Below the pieces are notes generated by a model. It saw only the letters and a program-made list of their open reading frames with translations. It was not told the DNA's origin and did no database searches. Source: Flavobacterium sp. SM15 (GTDB lineage: Bacteria; Bacteroidota; Bacteroidia; Flavobacteriales; Flavobacteriaceae). Taken from it: DNA of 64,000 nt. The first letter of the stretch is position 1, and every line of letters starts with the position of its first letter. The translations under genes and the position numbers were made by a program. The stretch spans positions 1 to 64,000 of the forward strand of contig NZ_JAKLTO010000004.1 of NCBI RefSeq assembly GCF_022012335.1, in the 5' to 3' direction. Shown here piece after piece: positions 16,329 to 24,472 of the stretch.

Positions 16329-18953
16329 ATGAAAAAACTTTACTTTTTATTGTTTGCATTGATGCTTTTTAAAGGAGTAAGTGCGCAAACAATCGTTTTT
16401 GCAGACCAAAAATTCAAGACAAAGCTCTTGCAGGCAAGTACCAGTAATACGATAGCTAAAAATTTGAGCGGTAACTATTTTAAGATAGATTCTAATAATA
16501 ATGGTCAAATCGAAGTCAATGAGGCATTGCAAGTTAGTCATCTTAATATCAACAATCTATACACGCCGGCAGTTGATCAGATCACTAATGTAGGTGAATT
16601 GTCTTATTTTACAAATCTGACTTTCCTGAATTGCGGTAACAATATGTTATACAATTTGAATGTTAGCGCATTAACCAATTTGGTAACTCTGGATTGTAGA
16701 TTTAATTTGCTAAGTAGTTTGGATTTAAGTGGTTTGGTAAATATTACCTCTTTAGAATGTCGAAATAACCGAATCGTTACCTTGAATTTAACGGGTTTGT
16801 CCAATGTTCAAAGTATAATTGCCCTTAACAACCAGATAACGTCGATTGATCTAACCGGTTTAAATAGTTTGACAACTTTAAATTTATTAAGTAATCAATT
16901 AACGCAATTAAATTGTCAGGGACTGCTTAATTTGACTACATTGTCCTGTGGAGGAAATCAGATAAATAACTTAAATGTTGCACCTGCACTTAACCTGCAA
17001 GATTTGTATTGTTCTGGTAACAGGCTAACCACCTTGAATATACAGAGTTTAGTAAATTTGGTAAATTTAGACTGTGCAAATAATTTATTGACAGCTATAG
17101 ATATTCAGGGCTTAAATCAACTCTATAATTTCAGCTGTAACAATAATCGTTTGACGACACTAGACGCTCATGGTTTGCCACTATTAAAATTCCTGTACTG
17201 TAGTTCGAATTTGTTAACCTCAATTAATATAAGTTCGCTGCCGAGTTTAGAGTACTTACATTGCGACAACAACCAACTTGTAGATTTGAATCTAACTTCT
17301 CAACCTTTTTTGAGTAACTTAATTTGTAGTAACAACCTGTTAACAACCTTGAGTTTTGAGTATTTACCTCGTCTATCATTGTTCCGATGTTTCTCTAATC
17401 GTTTGGAAAGTTTGATTGTTAAAAATGGCGTAACCAATGGATTTAGTCAAAATTTTTCTGATTTTCATGATAACCCCAATTTAGCATACATCTGTGCTGA
17501 TGAATTGGAAATGGAATCTGTTGAACGTTTATTGGTACAATTTAATTTTAGTGATGTTGAGGTTAATTATTACTGTAACAACGTTTCTTATGATAAGAAT
17601 ACACTAACAGGGGCAGTAAGGTTTTATTCCAATCCTTTCAATATAACAGGCCCCGGAGCAATTGTAAACAATCTTAGAGTGTATGAAACCATGAAAGCCT
17701 CATCAATTACTCCTAATACTGCGGGGAATTATTCATTTTATTTTGTTCCGGGTGTTAATAGTGGTTGGGCTTATCTTCGTTTTGAAAACCCGGACTTGTT
17801 TTACGGTCCTCAGGAAAGTTATAATTTTATTTATCAAAATGGAGGAGAAACCGTGGTCAAGAACTTTAATTTCTGGCCGGCGAGCAACAATTTAAATAAG
17901 GTAGATTTTGAGGTTGTATTGGTGCCACTAAACAATGCGCAGCCAGGTGAAAATGCCAAATACGACCTATTGATAAAAAATAAGGGGAATGCTGTGAGTG
18001 CAGGAACAGTAAACCTGACTTTTAATGATGATGTTTTAGATTTTGTAAGTGCTAGCCCTGTGCTTCAAAGTCAGGCGACTAATACTCTTTCGTGGAGTTT
18101 TACGGATCTGAAACCTTTTGAATCACGCGCATTAAATCTTACCTTGAGGGTTAACTCGGTAACAGATACTCCATCAGTTTCAGAAGGTTTTGCGTTGGAT
18201 TACACAGCAACAATAGCCCTGTCTTCGGGAACAGATTATTATCCGGCAGATAATTCTTTTGCTTATCGTCAAACCGTAGTTAATTCGTTTGATTCTAACG
18301 ATAAAACTTGTTTACAAGGAAACTCAATTGCCCCTAGTGAGGCAGGAAAGTACGTTCATTATCTGATTCGTTTTGAGAATAGAGGAACATCAAACGTTCA
18401 AAATGTTGTGGTAAAAGATATGATTGATACTTCAAAGTTTGACATTTATTCATTAACACCCATTAAAGGCAGTCATGATTATGTAATGAGTATTGTGGGA
18501 AATAGAGTTGAATTTCTTTTTGAAAATATTAACCTGCCTTTTGACGATGCCAATAATGATGGGTATATCGCCTTTAAAGTTAAAACGCTTTCATCTTTAA
18601 CTGCTAATGATAGTTTTACTAATAAAGCAAGTATTATTTTTGATTATGGTACTCCAATTGTAACCAATGTTGCAAGAACCTTTATGGGGGTGTTAAACAC
18701 TCAGGATTTCAATTTCGAAAATTATTTTGCCTTGTATCCAAATCCTGTAAATAATGAATTGAATATCGAAATCAAGCAAACCATCGAAGTAAGTTCAATC
18801 AGCATTTACAATCAATTAGGACAGTTAGTTTTAGTGGTGCCTAACGCTCAGGATGTGAATAAAGTAGATGTTTCGAGTTTATCGGCTGGTAATTATTTTA
18901 TCAAAATCAATTCTGATAAAGGAACTTCAAATACTAAGTTTATCAAGAAATAA
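16329..18953 (+). CDS. LRR surface protein with T9SS type A sorting domain (array gene 2)
   Basis: This 874-residue paralogue has a signal peptide ending VSAQ (1-20), an EF-hand-like loop D54-S-N-N-N-G-Q to E65, and about fifteen 21-residue repeats with the Cys-containing core LxCxxNxL. It then diverges from its sisters: the usual YCSFxPGG segment is replaced by YCNNVSYDKNTLTG and a different beta domain. The NSFDSNDKTC domain and a type A sorting tail (YPNPVNNELNIE, LSAGNYFIKI) follow. It should be secreted by T9SS and attached to the surface. The last codons and the 3' noncoding region are identical over 100 nt to gene 3. Ligand unknown. Confidence 0.88.
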   Translation: MKKLYFLLFALMLFKGVSAQTIVFADQKFKTKLLQASTSNTIAKNLSGNYFKIDSNNNGQIEVNEALQVSHLNINNLYTPAVDQITNVGELSYFTNLTFLNCGNNMLYNLNVSALTNLVTLDCRFNLLSSLDLSGLVNITSLECRNNRIVTLNLTGLSNVQSIIALNNQITSIDLTGLNSLTTLNLLSNQLTQLNCQGLLNLTTLSCGGNQINNLNVAPALNLQDLYCSGNRLTTLNIQSLVNLVNLDCANNLLTAIDIQGLNQLYNFSCNNNRLTTLDAHGLPLLKFLYCSSNLLTSINISSLPSLEYLHCDNNQLVDLNLTSQPFLSNLICSNNLLTTLSFEYLPRLSLFRCFSNRLESLIVKNGVTNGFSQNFSDFHDNPNLAYICADELEMESVERLLVQFNFSDVEVNYYCNNVSYDKNTLTGAVRFYSNPFNITGPGAIVNNLRVYETMKASSITPNTAGNYSFYFVPGVNSGWAYLRFENPDLFYGPQESYNFIYQNGGETVVKNFNFWPASNNLNKVDFEVVLVPLNNAQPGENAKYDLLIKNKGNAVSAGTVNLTFNDDVLDFVSASPVLQSQATNTLSWSFTDLKPFESRALNLTLRVNSVTDTPSVSEGFALDYTATIALSSGTDYYPADNSFAYRQTVVNSFDSNDKTCLQGNSIAPSEAGKYVHYLIRFENRGTSNVQNVVVKDMIDTSKFDIYSLTPIKGSHDYVMSIVGNRVEFLFENINLPFDDANNDGYIAFKVKTLSSLTANDSFTNKASIIFDYGTPIVTNVARTFMGVLNTQDFNFENYFALYPNPVNNELNIEIKQTIEVSSISIYNQLGQLVLVVPNAQDVNKVDVSSLSAGNYFIKINSDKGTSNTKFIKK

Positions 18954-18971
18954 TATTTATACTATGTTTAT

Positions 18972-19004
18972 AAATCCCAATCGGAAACGGTTGGGATTTT
19001 TTTT
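18972..19004 (+). terminator. terminator of LRR gene 2
   Basis: AAATCCCAATCG-GAAA-CGGTTGGGATTT forms a 12-bp stem (one T-G pair) with a GNRA loop, then eight T. Confidence 0.93.
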
Positions 19005-19146
19005 GGGGTTTACTGAAAAATAGCCTAGTTAGTTCCTTTTTTTATTTAATATTCTTAATAAATTAATGGACTAGACCAATAGATTAGTAAAATGACTCAA
19101 TTCTTTGAAAATAAAACCATAAGAATTGATAAAGTTTTTTAATGTA

Positions 19147-19234
19147 TTGAAAACAGAATTGAATGCATTGTAAAAAGTACTGTAAAAATTAAGTTATTGT
19201 ATCAATTTAATACGTTAACCAACCTATTTAGGTT
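19147..19234. promoter_or_regulatory. upstream region shared with LRR gene 1, with inverted repeat
   Basis: Positions 19147-19217 are the partner of 13591-13661. Just after it lies a perfect inverted repeat AACCTA-TT-TAGGTT (19221-19234). The rest of the 421-nt gap between genes 2 and 3 shows no coding potential that I can support. Confidence 0.5.
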
Positions 19235-19317
19235 CAAAGTAAAGTAGTATGTTTCGTTCCTTTGTCACATCATGTTGGTTAATCTTTGCATGTTATTAGC
19301 CTGACAATAAATATTTG

Positions 19318-19357
19318 TAGGAATTTTGCAGTGGCTTTGTTGGAATTAATATATTTG
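19318..19357 (+). promoter_or_regulatory. promoter of LRR gene 3
   Basis: TTTG (19325-19328), 21 nt, then TATATTTG (19350-19357), 17 nt before the ATG. A TAGGAATTTT variant of the shared box begins at 19318. Confidence 0.65.
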
Positions 19358-19374
19358 GCAAATAAATTTCTATT

Positions 19375-22044
19375 ATGAAAAAACTTTACTTTTTATTAAT
19401 GTCTCTTTGTCTTATTACAGGGGTTAATGCGCAAATTATCAACTTTCCCGACGCTAATTTTAAAGCGAAGTTGGTAGGGGCAAATCCTTCAAATATTGTA
19501 GCTTGGAATGCTTCCGGTTATGTTACTATCGATACTAACGGAGACGGGGAAATTAGTGTTAGTGAAGCTGCACTAATAAAGCTGCTTAATATTAACGGGG
19601 CTAATGTTGCATCAATGGAAGGGATCTCTGGTTTTGTGAATCTTGAAACTTTATACTGTAACAATAATTCTTTGCTTACGGGCTTAGATTTGAGAGCGCT
19701 CACCAATCTTGATGCATTGCATTGCAGTTCTAATGCACTCCAGACTTTAAATGTAAATGGATTGGCTAATTTAAGAGGAATTGAATGTGATAATAATGCA
19801 CTAACGTCTTTGGATTTGACCGGCTTGGCTAGTTTGGAATATATAGATTGTGTAAATAATCAGATAACGTCCTTGAATTTTTCAAATTCACCAAATATGA
19901 ATACGATTCGTTGTTCACACAATCAATTGAGTAGTTTGGTTACGATTAATTTTCCAACCCTATTTGAAGTGGACTTATCCTATAATAATTTATCAAGCCT
20001 TAGTTTAAATCATTTTTACAGAGCCAATAGTGTAGATTGTTCAAATAACATCCTCACCAGTATAACAGCTATTTCTTCGGCTGTTAATTGGATCCAATAT
20101 TTTTATTGTTCTAATAATCAACTCTCAACTTTAAATTGTGATACTTTTTCAGACCTATTAACTTTGAACTGTTCAGGTAATCAGCTTGCTTCATTGAATC
20201 TTTCCAATGTAAACGGGTTATCCTATTTAGATTGTTCATCTAATCAATTAGCTACGTTGAATTTACCGGATTATGGACTATATACCTTGTTATGCAACAA
20301 TAATTTACTGACGAATCTTACTATTGGCAGTATTGCTGGAGGTATTAATACGTTTGACTGCAGTAATAATTTATTAACGAGCTTGGATTTAACAGGTTTT
20401 ACCTTTTTAGAAAGTTTTAATTGTTCTAACAATCAGATTCAAATGCTTGATTTTATGAACAATATTTATATTGATGATGATTTAATTGCTGATTGTAGAA
20501 ACAATCAATTACAGATTTTAAAAGTTAAAAACGGTAAAACGGAGTTAATTGATTTTGGAAATAACCCAAACCTGCACTATATATGTACGGATGAAAATCA
20601 GAATGAGATTAATTATTTCCAATCCAAATTAACGGAGTATGGATTAACAAACTGTAACATCAACACCTATTGTTCCTTTACCCCAGGCGGTGATTATTAT
20701 GAAATTAAAGGGAATCAGAAATGGGATAGTAATAATAACGGTTGCGATGCCTCGGATCCAACATTTCCAAATTTAAGATTTACTATTACCAATGGAACCA
20801 ATAGCGGAAGTTTTATCTCAAATGATTTAGGGAATTATGCTATACCGGTTACTTTAGGAACCTACACAATTACACCATTTCTAGAAAATCCTGCCTATTT
20901 TGCAATTTCACCAACCAATGTGATAGCCAATTTTCCGAGTCAGGCAAGTCCTTTGATTAGAGATTTTTGTGTGATTCCAAATGGTGTTCATCCTGATTTG
21001 GAAGTTGTCTTATTGTCGACTCTCCCGGCTAGACCAGGTTTTGATGCTAATTATAAGTTGGTTTTTAAAAATAAAGGAAATCAGATACAATCCGGTTCGA
21101 TAAACCTAACGTTTGATGATGCTGTTTTAGACTTTGTTTCAGCTAATCCGACACTAACCAATCAAACAATAAACCAGCTTTCATGGGATTTTGTCAACTT
21201 GAAGCCCTTTGAAACCAGAGAAATCTCTTTAATTCTAAACGTGAATTCTCCTATGGAAACTCCGGCTGTAAATGGTGGCGATGTTTTGAATTATTCTGCC
21301 ACAATAACTTCTGTAAATATTGATGAAACACTTAATGACAATACATTTACTTTAGACCAAATCGTTGTAAACTCTTTCGATCCAAACGATAAAACGTGTT
21401 TGGAAGGTTCAACAATTGCTCCAAGTCAAGTAGGGAAGTATGTGCATTACATAATCCGTTTTGAGAATACCGGAACCTTTCCGGCAGAAAATATCGTGGT
21501 GAAAGACATGATCGACACCAATAAATTCGATATTAATTCATTGGTGCCAATTAAAGGAAGCCATTCGTTTGTGACCAATATTACTTCAGGAAACAAAGTC
21601 GAATTCATCTTTGAAAACATTAATTTGCCATTTGATGATGCAAACAATGACGGTTATGTTGCATTTAAGATTAAGACCAAGCCTACATTAACAAACGGAG
21701 ATACTTTTAGCAATTCAGCAAGTATTTATTTTGATTATAATTTCCCGATAGTGACTAATACCGCTATAACAACTATTCAAGCGTTAAGTGCTCAGGATTT
21801 TGAGTTCGGAAGTTATTTTGCAGTGTATCCAAATCCGGTAAATAATGTTTTGAATATTGAAACCAAACAGACTATCGAAGTGCGTTCAATCAATATTTAC
21901 AACACATTGGGACAGTTAGTTTTAGTGGTTCCTAATGCTCAGAATGTTTCAAATGTTGATGTTTCGAGTTTATTGGCTGGTAATTATTTTATCAAAATCA
22001 ATTCTGATAAAGGAACTTCAAATACTAAGTTTATCAAGAAATAA
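19375..22044 (+). CDS. LRR surface protein with T9SS type A sorting domain (array gene 3)
   Basis: This 889-residue protein is the longest of the array. It has a signal peptide (1-20, ending VNAQ), an EF-hand-like loop D53-T-N-G-D-G-E to E64, and about fourteen Cys-bearing 21-residue LRRs. A YCSFTPGG segment with SNNNGCDASD follows, then the NSFDPNDKTC domain and a type A sorting tail (YPNPVNNVLNIE). The late part of the gene is a mosaic: 21689-21857 is identical to gene 4 and the last codons are identical to gene 2. It should be a T9SS-secreted surface protein. Binding partner unknown. Confidence 0.88.
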   Translation: MKKLYFLLMSLCLITGVNAQIINFPDANFKAKLVGANPSNIVAWNASGYVTIDTNGDGEISVSEAALIKLLNINGANVASMEGISGFVNLETLYCNNNSLLTGLDLRALTNLDALHCSSNALQTLNVNGLANLRGIECDNNALTSLDLTGLASLEYIDCVNNQITSLNFSNSPNMNTIRCSHNQLSSLVTINFPTLFEVDLSYNNLSSLSLNHFYRANSVDCSNNILTSITAISSAVNWIQYFYCSNNQLSTLNCDTFSDLLTLNCSGNQLASLNLSNVNGLSYLDCSSNQLATLNLPDYGLYTLLCNNNLLTNLTIGSIAGGINTFDCSNNLLTSLDLTGFTFLESFNCSNNQIQMLDFMNNIYIDDDLIADCRNNQLQILKVKNGKTELIDFGNNPNLHYICTDENQNEINYFQSKLTEYGLTNCNINTYCSFTPGGDYYEIKGNQKWDSNNNGCDASDPTFPNLRFTITNGTNSGSFISNDLGNYAIPVTLGTYTITPFLENPAYFAISPTNVIANFPSQASPLIRDFCVIPNGVHPDLEVVLLSTLPARPGFDANYKLVFKNKGNQIQSGSINLTFDDAVLDFVSANPTLTNQTINQLSWDFVNLKPFETREISLILNVNSPMETPAVNGGDVLNYSATITSVNIDETLNDNTFTLDQIVVNSFDPNDKTCLEGSTIAPSQVGKYVHYIIRFENTGTFPAENIVVKDMIDTNKFDINSLVPIKGSHSFVTNITSGNKVEFIFENINLPFDDANNDGYVAFKIKTKPTLTNGDTFSNSASIYFDYNFPIVTNTAITTIQALSAQDFEFGSYFAVYPNPVNNVLNIETKQTIEVRSINIYNTLGQLVLVVPNAQNVSNVDVSSLLAGNYFIKINSDKGTSNTKFIKK

Positions 22045-22062
22045 TATTTATACTATGTTTAT

Positions 22063-22092
22063 AAATCCCAATCGCAAACAATTGGGATTTTG
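22063..22092 (+). terminator. terminator of LRR gene 3
   Basis: AAATCCCAA (22063-22071) pairs with TTGGGATTT (22082-22090). The T run is short, so it may be leaky into gene 4. Confidence 0.75.
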
Positions 22093-22138
22093 TTTAATAT
22101 TTAACAAATTCGTTTCTAATTCGGTTGTATACATATTG

Positions 22139-22176
22139 TAAGAAAAAGCTTTTTATTGTTTGATTTAATATATTTG
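22139..22176 (+). promoter_or_regulatory. promoter region of LRR gene 4
   Basis: TATATTTG (22169-22176) lies 17 nt before ATG 22194. TAAGAAAAAG begins at 22139, 30 nt upstream of the -7 element, exactly as before gene 2. Confidence 0.6.
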
Positions 22177-22193
22177 TTAATTAAATGTACCTA

Positions 22194-24368
22194 ATGAAGA
22201 AATTTTACTTTTTGCTAGTTGCTTTTGGCTGCTTTGTAGTTTCCAATGCCCAAAACATTAATTTTCCGGATGCTAATTTTAAGGCAAAGCTTATTTCTTT
22301 GGGAATTGATGCTAATTCAGATGGAGAAATCACTCAAACTGAAGCGCATGCTGTTTCTAATTTAGATGTAAGTTCATCAAATATTTCTGATTTAACGGGT
22401 TTGGAGTTTTTTGATAATATTACTTTTTTTACTTGTAATAATAATTTAATTACTAATCTGGCATTGACCAATCACAATGAATTGATTAGTTTGAGTTGTA
22501 GAAATAACACTCAATTAACAAGCCTGACTATTTCTAATTTACCTAGGTTGTTTGAATTGAATTGTCAGGACAATAATTTAGTAAGTCTTTCGATTGCTGA
22601 TTTTCCTATGCTTCAGTATATAAAGTGCTATAATAATCAATTGACGACTTTAACAGTACAAAATATACATCCATCTGCTATTGAATTGCTTTGTTATGAA
22701 AATCAAATAACAGCTCTTGATCTTTCCAATGCTAAATTTTTAAGATTAGCCTGTCAGTCCAATTTATTTACTTCAATCGACGTTTCACACATGAATAATT
22801 TAACACAATTATTCTGTTATGATAATCCAAACTTAAAACAGATATTCTATAAAATAGGGACAAGTGCGATTGCTAGTGGGATTTATTTTAATGATTGTCC
22901 TAATCTAGAATATATATGTGTTGATGAGAATAGAATTTCTAATGTTTTGAGTATTTGTGCTTCATTAGGCTATAATAATGTAGTTGTAAACTCTTATTGC
23001 TCCTTCACTCCGGGAGGTGTTTTTTACACAATTCAAGGTAATTCAAAATACGATATAGATAGTAATGGTTGTGATGCTTCAGATATTAACTTACCTAATT
23101 TGAAATACTCTATATCTAATGGAGCGGTAACAGGAGCTATGATAGCCAATTCTTCCGGAAATTATTCTATTCCGGTTCAGGCTGGGACACACAATATAAC
23201 ACCGATTTTGGAGAACTCGGATTATTTTAATATTTCTCCGGCTTCTTTTTCAGTTACATTTCCAACAGAGGTAAGTCCATACGTTCAAGATTTTTGTATA
23301 AGTCCAAATGGCGTTCATCCTGATTTAGAAATAGTTTTGTTACCCACAAATCCTGCAAGACCTGGTTTTAACAGTAATTATGAGTTAACCTATGTAAACA
23401 AAGGAAATCAGTTGCAATCCGGATCTGTTTCTTTAAATTTTGATGATTCAAAAATGGATTTGGTGGCAACTTCATTAGTTCCGGCTAGTCAGTCAGTTAA
23501 TAATTTGACTTGGAATTTTGCTGGTTTAAAGCCTTTTGAAAGAAGATCGATTTACTTTACTATGAAAATTAATGCATCAACAGATACACCGGTTGTAAAC
23601 ACTGGAGATGTTTTAGACTATACGGCAACAATTACTACATCTGCAACCGACGAAACTCCAAATGACAATACTTTTGTTCTTAATCAAACTGTTGTAAACT
23701 CATTCGATCCTAACGATAAGACGTGTTTGGAAGGTTCAACAATTGCTCCAAGTCAAGTAGGGAAGTATGTGCATTACATGATCCGTTTTGAGAATACCGG
23801 AACATTTCCCGCAGAAAACATAGTGGTGAAAGATATGATCGATGCCAATATGTTTGATATCAATTCATTAGTCCCGATGAAAGGAAGCCATAATTATTTT
23901 ACGAGAATCAGCGGAAATAAAGTCGAATTCATCTTTGAAAACATTAATTTGCCATTTGATGACGCAAATAATGATGGATATGTTGCGTTTAAGATTAAAA
24001 CTAAGCCTACACTAACAAACGGAGATACTTTTAGCAATTCAGCAAGTATTTATTTTGATTATAATTTCCCGATAGTGACTAATACCGCTATAACAACTAT
24101 TCAAGCGTTAAGTGCTCAGGATTTTGAGTTCGGAAGTTATTTTGCAGTGTATCCAAATCCGGTAAATAATGTTTTGAATATCGAAACCAAAAAAACAATT
24201 GAGATAAGTTCTATCAATATTTACAACACTTTAGGACAATTGGTTTTAGTGATTCCTAGTGCTCAGAATGTGAGGAAAATTGATGTTTCGAGTTTATCGG
24301 CTGGTAATTATTTTATCAAAATCAATTCTGATAAAGGAACAGCTAATACGAAGTTTATTAAACAATAA
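22194..24368 (+). CDS. LRR surface protein with T9SS type A sorting domain (array gene 4)
   Basis: This 724-residue paralogue has a signal peptide (ending SNAQ), an EF-hand-like loop D39-A-N-S-D-G-E to E50, and about eight LRRs, clearly fewer than genes 1-3. A YCSFTPGG segment, the NSFDPNDKTC domain and a type A sorting tail follow. An in-frame ATG at 22185 exists but would sit only 8 nt after the -7 element, at or before the transcript start. ATG 22194 matches the spacing of the sister genes. The middle matches gene 1 and the end matches gene 3 at DNA level, which makes this the clearest mosaic. Predicted secreted by T9SS; ligand unknown. Confidence 0.87.
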   Translation: MKKFYFLLVAFGCFVVSNAQNINFPDANFKAKLISLGIDANSDGEITQTEAHAVSNLDVSSSNISDLTGLEFFDNITFFTCNNNLITNLALTNHNELISLSCRNNTQLTSLTISNLPRLFELNCQDNNLVSLSIADFPMLQYIKCYNNQLTTLTVQNIHPSAIELLCYENQITALDLSNAKFLRLACQSNLFTSIDVSHMNNLTQLFCYDNPNLKQIFYKIGTSAIASGIYFNDCPNLEYICVDENRISNVLSICASLGYNNVVVNSYCSFTPGGVFYTIQGNSKYDIDSNGCDASDINLPNLKYSISNGAVTGAMIANSSGNYSIPVQAGTHNITPILENSDYFNISPASFSVTFPTEVSPYVQDFCISPNGVHPDLEIVLLPTNPARPGFNSNYELTYVNKGNQLQSGSVSLNFDDSKMDLVATSLVPASQSVNNLTWNFAGLKPFERRSIYFTMKINASTDTPVVNTGDVLDYTATITTSATDETPNDNTFVLNQTVVNSFDPNDKTCLEGSTIAPSQVGKYVHYMIRFENTGTFPAENIVVKDMIDANMFDINSLVPMKGSHNYFTRISGNKVEFIFENINLPFDDANNDGYVAFKIKTKPTLTNGDTFSNSASIYFDYNFPIVTNTAITTIQALSAQDFEFGSYFAVYPNPVNNVLNIETKKTIEISSINIYNTLGQLVLVIPSAQNVRKIDVSSLSAGNYFIKINSDKGTANTKFIKQ

Positions 24369-24385
24369 CTTTTGAAATAGTTTAC

Positions 24386-24416
24386 AAATTCCAACCAGTA
24401 CGGTTGTGATTTTTTT
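24386..24416 (+). terminator. terminator of LRR gene 4
   Basis: AAATTCCAACC pairs with GGTTGTGATTT with one mismatch, then a T run. Confidence 0.8.
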
Positions 24417-24472
24417 CTTACGACGCAACCAAATATAAATTTTGCATCTAATATTTGTAAAGATAGCCCTAT

